64,000 nt of DNA from Beverwykella pulmonaria (Eukaryota > Ascomycota > Dothideomycetes > Pleosporales > Melanommataceae): positions 957,935-1,021,934 of the forward strand of contig BCHH01000001.1 in assembly GCA_001599595.1 (NCBI GenBank), read 5' to 3'. Under the pieces are notes generated by a model. That model did no database searches, had not been told where the DNA came from, and was given only the letters and a program-made list of their open reading frames with translations. Shown in pieces: positions 54,001 to 64,000 of the stretch. A program made the translations under genes and the position numbers. Each line of letters opens with the position of its first letter. Positions within the stretch are counted from its first letter, which is position 1.

Positions 54001-55127
54001 TCTCGTTTCTGCTACCATATCAGCAGGTTATATCGTCATCTTTGGCAATGCGAGCGCTGGATCCGGCAGTTGAAATAATCAGCATGCATGAAACCGATAA
54101 CGGTTTTGGGATTTGTGGAGTTGGTCTTGCAACGACGTCTTGTGGCTCCCTTTACTTATTGCGGGATATCCTGGGTCATAAGAGCTTCCCCAATTTCCCA
54201 GTCCCACGCCTCCCGAATGGAAGAATCCTGAAACGACAAAATGCGTTCGTGAGCACGACTCGGTGGGCGATCAAACCCCAGCAATACCGTCGACAACGGC
54301 GCTTCATCTTTGTAATTCGAAATGTCGTCGCCTTGGAGATGATCACTGCGACGGACGAACTGGTATCAGTAATTTGCGAACGACGGACGAGCCCCTGAAT
54401 ACGAACCATGGTACGCATCTCACCCATTCTAACACTCTCTCCACTTCATCAAGTCTTCTACCGCCGGAAGAACACACCTTCCTTCTCCTCACTTTCTCTC
54501 CCGACCCGTCCGTTCCCCTCTCCAATAATTTTCTAACGTGGGGCTGCTCGCCCGTTGTGACTGTGCTGCCGTGCAACGTCCACTATGCCCCTCGTATCCG
54601 ACCCTCTGGTCCAGCCACTCTGTCTAAATGACCCGCAAATGAAAATACATGGGCGCACTGCATACCCCCCAGAGCCCTCCAGTGAAGAGTGCAGAAAGGG
54701 CAGGCTTCGAGGCATCGCCGCGAACAGTGCTGTGAGAGTTGGATCTGGTGACCCTTTGCGCCGGAATTACACAGATCTTGCGGCTGCAGTGGCTCGTTAA
54801 TTTCCATAGATTTCTCTCATTTTGCGTGTATCGAGGTAGATAGGTCGGTTATGTGCGGTTCATTTTACTTTTCGTTGGGACGCACATCGCGAATGAGGCA
54901 GGTAAGAGGTTGATTTCTCCCTACTCCCGCAGCAACCTAGCAAACTCTCTTCAGTCTTTCCTTTTGCGTTCACATTCTCGCTCTCTTCTACGCAGCTGAT
55001 TTTTCCAAACCCTAAATCCATCATCGCAAGGTAGCATGCGCACACCTACTAAGAAGCCACTGCTACACACACCACATCCTTAGTGTAATGGCATCCATCG
55101 GAGCAGCACCGACTGGCGCTCGCTTGC

Positions 55128-55153
55128 CATGCCACATTGCCATGCCACATTGC
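55128..55153. repeat. 13-bp direct tandem repeat, 2 copies
   Basis: CATGCCACATTGC occurs twice in direct succession. Confidence 0.85.
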
Positions 55154-55241
55154 CTCTGCAAGCACCACATCGGTCGTAGCTCACCTTCCGAAACATAAAA
55201 AGCATTAGCGAGCAAAAGTTTATGAAAGGACTATTTTTGTA

Positions 55242-55275
55242 GGCTTTTCGAGTGGCTTTTCGAGTGGCTTTTCGA
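55242..55275. repeat. 12-bp tandem repeat, 2.8 copies
   Basis: The unit GGCTTTTCGAGT is repeated twice perfectly plus 10 bases of a third copy. Confidence 0.9.
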
Positions 55276-56281
55276 TTCTTCAATCATCTTCTGTGGCAAA
55301 TACATTTGCGATTTGCTCTGTGGGACGACGCGGAAATGTGGAAAAACGCGGCTTTCTCTCTGGGAGTGAGTGGGTGGTGCTTCGTACGACTGCGCATTGC
55401 TTTTGCAAACGTCGCTATCTCCGCGCTGCTCTTCCTCTAGAAGGTCTATCCATCTGTGTCTTCATGTCGTAATATGGAGCCGATGATAGTGTGAAGTCCC
55501 CGCATCCATGACGCTCTCGCACGCCGACCTCCGCTCTCGCACGCCCTCGACTTTGATCTGGGCTTGGATCTGGATGCACGCCATTTACAGCTAACGGTCG
55601 GCTGTCGGTGGCAATTTCTGGGCACCTTTGGGCGCTGCGCGATCGCGTTGATCGGTGCGAGAGGTTGGGTCGGATCTAGCCGTCCCGAGTGAGCTCTTGT
55701 GAGCTGGAGGAGATAAATTACATTTTGCCTTTTGGACAGTTCTGACTCATGTATACAGTCTGTGGATCCATGCCACTTCAGCTTTTGCATCCGCTCCGAT
55801 CTTCTCCTCCGCTTCGCTCCTCGTGGCGTGCACTACTCTACACAGCCATCCTCCACCATATATTCCTCCTAAGTTTAGAGCAGGGCAGTCGCCGAAGACT
55901 AAGCATTCGCCTATCACCGCGCCCAGGGCGAATAGTTATGTTTCGGGGAAAAGGACTCCAATTTGCTAAAGGCCGGACACTGATTCTTGCGCTATACCGT
56001 GCAATGTCTTCCCTCTTTAAGATAGCTTTTCGGATATCTTCCAAATGCCATTGAGTCTCACTATAGTACGTACATTATCGCTGATGACCTCGTGGCGAGT
56101 GCTGTCGTGAGACCAATTTCCTTCTGAGTTTCAGGCGAAGTGAAATCTGGGGTTGGATTTGGGCTGAGGCTAGAAGACGCCATGTGCGCCATTTGTCTTC
56201 TCCTTGATGATAGTCAGACAGGGTGTCTGGGCGAGGGTCGGAAGTCTGCTTCCTGGAATACTCGAGCTCAGGGGCGTCGTG

Positions 56282-56300
56282 ATGTGATCAGTGATCACAT
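56282..56300. repeat. 19-bp dyad ATGTGATCA-G-TGATCACAT
   Basis: Perfect 9-bp inverted arms flank a single G, about 155 bp beyond the Dis3 stop codon. The form resembles a dimeric protein-binding site or a short hairpin; its role is unknown. Confidence 0.7.
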
Positions 56301-56454
56301 TGGAGGGGAATCCCATGCGCAAGGCAAGACAGGAATAACCTTGAGAATCCACGGGATATGATTTCCTGAAATGATACACATTTGGTAATCTAAGCAGCCA
56401 CCATGAACTTAAACTCCATGATGCTTTGTCGAATCTCGATCATTTGTCCATTTC

Positions 56455-59400
56455 TCAAACCAGCGTCAGCTTAACCTTCCTCTTGCCTGTACTCCCCTCC
56501 ACCTCGTCTGTAATCCTCACCTTGACCTTCTCGAACAGCTCCACATTCCTAGCCACCTCCCCCTTAACCTTGAGCACATAGTTCTCAGCATCGAATTCTG
56601 CCTCCGGTTCTGGGGTCGCAAGATCCCTCAACCGAATTAGACTCTCGATTCCAAATCTCGGAACAAACACTACCATGCCATTCGAAAAGATCTTCATCAC
56701 GAAACCCTCCTCGACAATATCCTTACCCTTCAGTGCCTGCCCAACATAATACTCGATGCTCGCGCGACCAGCCATCTGTGCATTGCGGTGACGGACGTTA
56801 ATGTTTTTGCAGACGCCCTCGAGCTTGCCTCTAGACTGGAGGCTGGAGTCGAGTTGCTCGTAGTCAATGGCAGCTGCGAGCTGGCGATGCGCTTCGAGAT
56901 CTGCGTACCGGCGTATAGGTGACGTGAAATGGGTGTAGATCTCGCTCGCAAGACCGTAATGTCTGAATTCAGGGTATGCCTGAGTGCCGGCACAGAAGTA
57001 CTCGGCAGACATCATGCAGCGCGTTGCCATGATTCGAACGAGGGTGTTGAAGAAGGGCTCGTTGGGGTCGACACACGTGTCCAAGGAGTCAGCGAGGGCT
57101 TTTGAGCTGTCGGTTCGCAGTTCGAGGCCTTTCTTTACTTTAAGCTGGTTACCTAATTCTTCGAAATTGGTTTTTGGTGGAGGTGCATGTCGACGCAACA
57201 GTGCGGTTTGTGGGAAGGCTTCGTAGTTTTTGCCTGCGACGCTGATATTCGCTAGCAACATGAACTCTTCGACGAGAGAGTTTGTGTCTAGGTGTTTCTT
57301 TGTCTGCACGTCGACGGGGTCCGAGGTCTCGGATTCAGTTTGGATCTTTACTTCTGGCGATGCAAGATTGAGTGCACCTGCATCCATACGCTTCTGTCGA
57401 AGCTTCTTTGAGAGCATCATGAGCGTTCTCATGCCATTTGTAAGATCATCCTGCTGTGACTGGTCATCGATGCGTATTTGTGCCTGCTCGTAGGCGAACG
57501 CTTCCCGAGACCGAATAACAGACTTGGTGAAGTGAGCAGATATAATGTCGGCATCGGCAGTGATTTCCCATAGGACTGAGAACGCATAGCGTTCCACATA
57601 GGGTTTGAGTGAACAAAGATCCGTTCCGAGAAGCATTGGCAACATGTCTATACGCTTGTCGACAAGATAGACGGTGGTTCCTCGCTGGCTAGCTTCCTTG
57701 TCCATTGAATTGTTGGGTTTGACGAAATGTGAGACGTCCGCAATGTGGACGCCAACTTCGAAGTTGCCATTCGCAAGCTTACGAGCATGCAGCGCGTCGT
57801 CAATATCAACACACCCGGGAGGATCGATGCTGCAAATAAGGAGGTCTCGAAGATCTTTGCGCCCTCTCCATCCTGGGTCATCCAGACTAGCTGGAACTTT
57901 CCAGTCGTGCCCCTCTTGTGGTAGGCAGTCTAGTACTGTCTTTGGGAATGGTTTATACTGAACATCCCACTCCAGAAGAAGAGCTTCAGTCTCAGCTCCT
58001 TTCGACTCGAGTTCTCCCAAAGATCGCACAAAGTGACCCACTGGGTATCTTGAGTCTCTATCCCAGGAGTCGATCGTCACCAACACACGCTGTCCCAGTA
58101 ACTCTCCAGCCTGACGTGTTCGTATCCTGATTTTGGGTATGCGTTTGTCCATGGGCACCAGAAACACTATCTGCTGCTGCCTGCTCGACTTGGAGGCAGA
58201 TCGAACGGAGTCTCGGTCGATATGGCCCACATACTGTCTCCAGTTTCGTTTGATGATGCCGACAACTCGAGCAGTCGGCTGCGGTCGTCCTTCTGCACTC
58301 TGTCCGTGCACACGCTTGACCTCCTCTTGGAGAGCGCGGCGTTCGCGTTCGGAGACAATGTTCTCGCCATCTTCGGCTTCTGGGTTGTCGTTTTTGGCAA
58401 CGGTCTCTTCTTCGACAATCTTGGTAGACGGTGCTTTCCATTGGTCTCGCGGAAGTACTTCTACGACGACGACATCTCCAGATACAGCTCGGTTGCTGTT
58501 TTCTCGTCCTAGAATGAGAAGAGATTTGTCGAATGCGGGTACATGGATAGATCCTTCCAGATAGTTGTAGGGAGAGACACTGAATATGCCTTGGTGCAAT
58601 GTGCCAGCTTTAACTCCAGTCATCATCTTCGACATGGTAAAATATTCAGGGTAGAACACTTCAGCTTTCTTGGACCTCACTTCTCTCTTCTCCTCAGCAG
58701 CGCTAATCATATCTAGCAACTCGTCTTTGTTGTTGAGTCCGGACACAAAATCGAACACTGGTTGTATAAGCCGACGGCGCAAGACAAAAAGAGCTTGTAC
58801 TTACATGTGTGAGCGGAAATGCCTTCAAGTCTGGCTTTGTGCAAGTTGTCTCTATCATCACTGATCATGACAATGGAAGGAATCCGTTTTGACAGCTTAC
58901 TCCTTGCAGAAACAGCATCTGTGATGTGCTGACTGTACCATTGCACGGCTTTTCGCACGGCTCTATCATTCCGATCGTTGATGGTCTCGCCAGCATCTCG
59001 AGCAACGTGAGTTTCCTGGCGAAACTCATTGAAGAAGACATAGAATCGTTTCCCCTCATTCTTTGTCAAGGCGATAAGGCGGTGATATAATGGCAATGAG
59101 CGGTTCTTGACCTCCTCCAGCACAGTCTGCAAAACAATGACATCGTGGAATGCGGTTTCGACTTCGAACAGGTCCATCCCTGTGAGGAACGCATTGGTAT
59201 CTGGAACGAGGTATTGACCATTTGGGAAGTTTTTTGATCCAGCTGGGGTATCTGAGAGAACGAATGGTGCAACTGCTTCAGTTAGCTTTGGCTGTCACGT
59301 GAGAGCGGAATCCAGACCTTTCTTCGAGTAGTCTGTAGGCGCGATCTCGAGACATGCTCTACAGAGATTTGACGAGCAGGGAATATCTTGTCGCAGGTAT

Positions 59401-59519
59401 AGCTCTCTCACGATCTTTTGCACCTTGCCACTTTTTGTTGATCGGACGTAGACCTTGCTAGAGAGATTGGTTTGGCCGCGATCCGCAGCGCTCGAGCGCT
59501 TGAGACTGAAATACTCCAT
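56455..59519 (-). CDS. DIS3: Exosome catalytic subunit Dis3/Rrp44, three exons
   Basis: Exons 59519-59318, 59272-58805 and 58757-56455 are joined across introns of 45 and 47 bp in phase, giving 990 aa. The order is an N-terminal CR3 motif (DIPCSSNLCRACLEI), a PIN endonuclease domain with the acidic residues in PDTNAF, LEEVK, NDRNDRA and SDDRDN, cold-shock domains, then the RNB exonuclease domain with the magnesium-binding motif DPPGCVDIDDALH near residue 540 and HYGLASEIYTHFTSPIRRYADL, and a C-terminal S1-like domain. It degrades and processes RNA 3' to 5' as the active nuclease of the nuclear and cytoplasmic exosome. All key residues appear intact. It is head-to-head with the V-ATPase subunit H gene. 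Confidence 0.96.
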
Positions 59520-59978
59520 CGCCCAGACTATCGAGATGCCGGACAGTCGTTGGTGGTTGTGGAGTGGTTGTTGATTGTTCCGAAATTCTCAAAGGTCATG
59601 TCTTGGCATCAAATGTCAAAGTCGCTAGTCCGGATATAGATAACATATGGTCGATTGAGCATACAAAGCTATTATTATGGGGAGTGCTTGCCTAGTCAAC
59701 GTTCAAAGCTCTAATAGAGCTACCAGGTCAAAGATAGCTGTAACAGAACATCCGAACAGTGAAGAAGTCATCGTGAACCCAGCTAGCTAATATCTACATG
59801 TTGAACATTGGGTGGTCCAAGCTCCTTCTCAGATGACGGAGGGCAGCTTGGAAGGCCCCGATAGCACGAAGAAGCAACACATCAGAGCTCCAACATCACC
59901 TCTCCCCACACAACACCACACCATACCACCACATTTCCCCCACCCGCACAGCAGCCTCGCCTAGCGCTCTCCCTCGCC
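59520..59978. promoter_or_regulatory. Divergent promoter region, Dis3 and Vma13
   Basis: 459 bp between divergent start codons. The Vma13 side is rich in ACACC/CACC repeats (about 59895-59945). Confidence 0.4.
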
Positions 59979-61542
59979 ATGTCGTTAGATCCGCCCACCT
60001 ACATTGTCATGCTGCAGAACAACATCCGTGCCCGGCCCATATCGTGGGAGGGTGCAGTGCGGGCGAAGACCATCACCGACGCAGATCTGCAGAAGATCAA
60101 GTCAATTGACAAGGTGCGCAAGGAGCAGCGCAAGAATACCATCGAGGCCGACGTGGATAGCTTCGTAGCGCTGCTGCTGGGCGGAAGCGGGTCACAGAGT
60201 ATCTTCGAGGCAGCCGCAAAACGTCTGGATATCATTCAGTACATGCTGGTGTTGACAGGCGACCTGATAGATGGTATGTATATTGTTGGATGTTAATGGT
60301 TTGCCACTTTGAAGTTTGTAGCTAACTGCCAGTGCTAGACATTCCTAGCCTTACCTCAGCTCTGGTGCAGCATCCAGCTCCATTCAAGCCCTTCCTACCG
60401 CTCCTGAATGCCTCTTCCAACGTCGAGGAAACCATCCCACTCCTCACATCATCTGTCCTGTCCAAGATCTTGTCGCACGCTCTTGTTCAGCCCTCGAAGA
60501 GCGCATCCCAGACCGATGAGGCCCTCACACAGATCTACACCTACCTCTCCGCTCTTTCCAAGAGCTCCGACGCCGGCCTCCAGGACATTGCTGTGCAGGA
60601 GTACTCGGCTGTTCTTCGTACGAAGAATTCCCGACACGCATTCTGGAAGCAAAGGGGTGAGACCCTAGATCCACTTTTCCGCATTCTACGTGCCGCGTCG
60701 GGCGTGGACAAGGACACAGAGTCGACTCTCTGGAGTGGAGCAAGCAGCATCCGAAGCACAACCGAAGGCGGCGTTGGACTTCAACTGCTCTATCACGTCC
60801 TGCTCGTTATCTGGCAGCTCAGTTTCGAGGGTGAACTAGTCGGCGATGGACTTCAAGAGTACATATTACAAACCTTCATCCAAGCTTGATCCCACATCTA
60901 ACACTTGCCAGTGAACATGACATAATAATCCTCTACACGCATCTCCTACGCCTCTCCCCCAAGGAGAAGACGACCCGCCTCCTTCTCTCCACGCTTCTCA
61001 ACCTCCTGACCTCGAACCGCCAAACCCTCCTCCCGGCCGCCGTCCTAGCGCGTCTCCCCTCGCTCCTCGCAACCCTGAAGACGCGCCACCTTACCGACCC
61101 AGATGCCCTGGAAGATCTAAAGTCTCTGATCGAGCTGCTGGATGACTACACCAAAACGCAGACCACCTTCGACGAGTACGCCGCGGAACTACGAACAGGT
61201 CATCTGCGCTGGTCGCCTCCACACCGCAACCCCACGTTCTGGGCCGAAAACGCGCGCAAAATCCTCGAGGAAAACAAGGGCGAATTGCCGCGCCAGCTTG
61301 CTGAGATCATGTCAAAGACCTGGGACAACGACAAGCAGGTTCTGGCTATTGCATGCAATGATGTCGCCTGTCTTGTGAAGGAGGTGCCCGAGAGGAGATA
61401 TCAGCTTGAGAAGCTAGGGCTCAAGGGCCGTGTGATGGAGCTCATGCAGGAGGCGGACGAGAGCGTGAGGTGGGAGAGCTTGAGAGCTGTGGGCGAGTGG
61501 CTGAGGTATAGCTTTGAGTCCAAGGAGCTACCGGTGAGGTAG
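59979..61542 (+). CDS. VMA13: V-type ATPase subunit H (Vma13), three exons
   Basis: Exons 59979-60273, 60339-60858 and 60912-61542 are joined across introns of 65 and 53 bp, each with a CTAAC branch site, giving 481 aa (yeast Vma13 has 478). Subunit H is an all-helical HEAT/armadillo-like protein that bridges V1 and Vo and silences free V1. Diagnostic parts are the N-terminal WEGAVRAKTITDADL, the central helices, and the conserved C-terminal block HLRWSPPHRNPTFWAENARKI followed by VRWESLRAVGEWLRY. The Met start has C at -3. The coding strand turns G-rich from about 61370. Confidence 0.95.
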
Positions 61543-63784
61543 GTAGATTCAGAAAGCCGAGTCTGTGTCGGCTATAATCACTTGATGAGAGATTGGATGG
61601 AATGTATGTGTTTCCCTGTTAGTATATGCCAGCATGGCGGGCATGGTCTTGCGATTGTGTTTTCTCTCCTCGAGAGGAGTCTCTAGATAGTATTGGGCGA
61701 ATCTAGTATATCACCAGAAGGGCTAGGGTGGAGCTCTTGTAGTCTTTACTTGTCGTGTCTGTCGTATCATAGCATTTATTCAACTCCAACTGGACGCAAT
61801 TACGCCGAAATTGATAGCTGGTTGAGCTTCGATATTCAACATCCAATATACATGAGGTTCAAGACGTCAAAGTTCATAACTGCACACAGATAACCTGTGC
61901 CAACGCCAAAAATACGAATCCATGCACAATTTCCTTGGTCGTGCACAACGTACGGCTACCACCCACGTGGGTATATGCAGCCACACGACAGCTCCACACC
62001 CTCATCCAAAAACAAGAAATCTCGCATAATGCCCTTCTCCACACAAGGTTCCGAACGCCGGTACCAATACAATATGGTGTCAACCTCAACCTCAACCTGA
62101 AGCGTGAGGCGTACGGATCCTCCCATACCCGCGTGTACAGCAAAGAAACAGGCGAGGCATTAACACAGCTGTAATATCGCTTCGATCAGTACAGGAGCTC
62201 AATGCCTCCCCGCAAGCATACATACACCAACCCCATGATTACGACGTCCCAGGTATACCAGTCGCATTAATTCCCCGCGGTACCCACACCCATGCTGTAC
62301 TTGGTGGCACATACTGGATACGTATGTACCCCAAATTCCCAAACGAGCCCGGAGCCACACATCCAAGGCATAGAAATGCACACATCCACACACCATAAAC
62401 GTACATAGGTGTGCCCCACCCCCAGATTCGCGAAAACGGATGCTGTGCATAAGTCCGAGCTTCCACGATCTGTATACACCCTTGTTCCCCGTCACGTCAC
62501 GGCACGGCACGTCACATCACATTAAGCTGATGACAGCGCACGCCACGACCCTGCGTCTGCGCCTACGATGCAGAACAAAGAGCGGGCGCACAAAGCGAAG
62601 CGAGCTGCGAACCACGTGCGAACCACAAGACGCAAGAGTTTCGCACAGCAGGACCAGCATGGTAAGGAATAATATTAATATTAAGGTAAGGGAGAAAAAA
62701 TACCCTCCAGCAATGCACGCGACAATCTTCCAGTCCAGCCTGGATCGATACTGCTCGCTCACCCGCGTCGCTTCCTGATATGCAAGAATTTCCATCACAG
62801 TGAATAAACGCAGCAAAGTAAAATGTAGAGAGAAAAGGGGGGATTCTGTTGTGTCAACCAACACTCCTACCGCCTGGGTAACAATAATGAAAATGTGGGG
62901 ATATAAGGAAACGAAAACACTGCACGCGCGAGATGGAATATGAACTCGCAATCTGGATGAACTGGTGGTCTGGACGAAAGTGAAGGGAATACGCCACACT
63001 ACTATGTGATGCAAATTCCCCAGAGACCACGAATGAGAAGGAGACATACCCAATACCTATGCAATGCAATCCCAGACGATAAAAATCCGTACGGTAAAAA
63101 ACACGGCAAGCGAATGGCGTCCGAAAATGTATGGGGATGCAATGCGTGCGTAATGAAAGTAGCAAGATGATTGACAGGGGAAGGAGCAACCGAAAAAGGT
63201 ATGGAAGAGGATGAAACAATAAGTGTGCCCAATATGCCGTGTACGCTAATGACAAACTTGGCACCCGCTTGTTCTCGATGCTCATTTCTTCAATGTACTC
63301 AATGTCCAGAGTCGTTTCGCATGTGTCGTAAAGCCTTCATTGCTTTAAATTCGTAATCGGTGAGTGGAGAGCGGAGAACAATTGTGTGCGGAGTAGGTGT
63401 GTAGCGGATTCCTGGCAGCTAGTGGAGTGGAGGCTATGCAGTAAGATGAAGATACCAGTGAAAGACTAGCGTTGAATCGGAGATCAAGCGGACAGTGAAG
63501 CAGAGGAAGATGCGAGCTTAGTGTACAGGGTATGAGGTAGGAAGAATCGGAAGCGAGGACAGAGTAACAAATGAGCAGAAAGCGAACGAGTCCTCCAAAT
63601 GGATCTTCAATTCAATTTCCTTCCAACGCCTATATGCCGGCCCACGGCCTTCCCTGGGTCAACATGGACCCGTATGCAAAAGTAACTAATAGCGACTGGA
63701 TTGATGGTTCCCGGTTCTGTGGTCCGCAGCTGGACGCGGAGCTTCTGTATATTGCGAGTAAACACGTGTAGATCACCGACATTT
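61543..63784. other. Convergent 3' flanks, 2.2 kb
   Basis: Between Vma13 and the minus-strand gene at the window edge. A minus-strand frame in 62517-62790 holds a hydrophobic stretch (FFSLTLILILFLTMLVLL) without other support. Short repeats such as CAACCT (about 62080) and GTCACGGCAC (about 62490) occur. Probably long 3' UTRs. Confidence 0.4.
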
Positions 63785-64000
63785 TCAGTATGATTGCCAG
63801 CCTTGCTGAGGTGCTTGTGCACCTGGGGCCCACCCAGGCATTCCAGGCTGTTGTGTAGCAGTACTCTGATGGTGCATGAACTGTTGAGGGCTCGGGCTCG
63901 GCTGATAGGGATTTTGGCCCATGGCCGAATAGCTAGGGTCTGCCATCGTGCCAATAGTTTGGTACTGTTGAACAGGTGTGCCGTGCATGGAGCCACTGCT
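63785..64000 (-). CDS. 3' end of a gene cut by the window edge
   Basis: The last 71 codons of a minus-strand gene are present and end in QQGWQSY plus stop. The visible part is low-complexity, rich in Gln, Pro, Gly, Ser, Met and Tyr (YSAMGQNPYQPSPSPQQF, PGMPGWAPGAQAPQQ). This resembles the disordered C-termini of endosomal sorting or RNA-binding proteins, but no domain is in view, so no function is assigned. The reading frame continues without a stop to base 64000. Confidence 0.7.
   Translation of the reverse strand, partial: SSGSMHGTPVQQYQTIGTMADPSYSAMGQNPYQPSPSPQQFMHHQSTATQQPGMPGWAPGAQAPQQGWQSY

Larger units (their letters stand above)
51029..56454. other. 5.4-kb gene-poor region
   Basis: Many overlapping frames of 60-165 codons exist on both strands because the DNA is moderately GC-rich, but none shows a domain, codon pattern or splice chain I can support. 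The largest are 51800-52267 (-), 53283-53777 (-) and 53964-54398 (+, no ATG start). Small tandem repeats at 51045, about 52360 (GTCAAT), 55128 and 55242 and a dyad at 56282 are noted. No transposon was seen. Confidence 0.45.

Noticed and set aside
62517..63053. 178-codon minus-strand frame with a hydrophobic segment
   Set aside because: The upstream part shows no protein character and the position fits the 3' UTR of the edge gene; a lone hydrophobic stretch is not enough.

Overview
The window looks like nuclear DNA of a filamentous ascomycete (Pezizomycotina; a dothideomycete is my best guess, as an inference). The evidence is many short introns (mostly 45-120 bp) with GT...AG ends and CTAAC/CTGAC-like branch sites, compact genes on both strands, and clear fungal housekeeping proteins. 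No plasmid, phage, intact transposon, CRISPR array, rRNA or convincing tRNA was seen. All spliced models were built by hand by matching splice sites and reading phase; start codons were restricted to ATG.

Layout. 0.4-3.4 kb: an ERCC1/Rad10 repair protein and an F-box protein. 5.2-21.2 kb: a gene-poor, accessory-looking stretch with a Q/Y-rich small protein, a tentative four-exon gene, and two related C2H2 zinc-finger genes (9.0-10.6 and 16.6-18.1 kb) separated by 6 kb with nothing convincing in it. 21.2-30.6 kb: dense housekeeping genes, namely a 98-aa orphan, a JmjC/cupin-like oxygenase head-to-head with prefoldin subunit 5, mitochondrial ribosomal protein uL23m, a SprT-type (Spartan-like) DNA-protein crosslink protease, and a large TBC Rab-GAP. 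32.1-41.9 kb: a phenol-hydroxylase-like FAD monooxygenase, Tma46 (CCCH), Ost4, a 1226-aa C2H2 protein and ribosomal protein L26 (uL24) with five introns. 43.1-45.3 kb: a short-chain dehydrogenase with Phe in place of the catalytic Tyr, and a secreted cysteine-rich protein behind an 18-bp perfect palindrome. 46.5-48.4 kb: disconnected coding fragments that look like gene relics. 48.8-51.0 kb: an Apq12-like membrane protein and a single-pass membrane protein. 51.0-56.4 kb: gene-poor, with small tandem repeats. 56.5-61.5 kb: the exosome nuclease Dis3/Rrp44 head-to-head with V-ATPase subunit H. The right edge cuts the 3' end of another minus-strand gene.

The genes are mostly unrelated housekeeping functions (RNA decay, translation, proteostasis, DNA repair, vacuolar acidification) arranged in five head-to-head pairs, and I see no metabolic gene cluster. 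The observations most worth following are the two C2H2 paralogues with an enlarged first finger, a switch from C-rich to G-rich coding strand inside at least seven genes, a near-perfect 18-bp-stem hairpin at 42.7 kb, and the palindrome in front of the secreted-protein gene.
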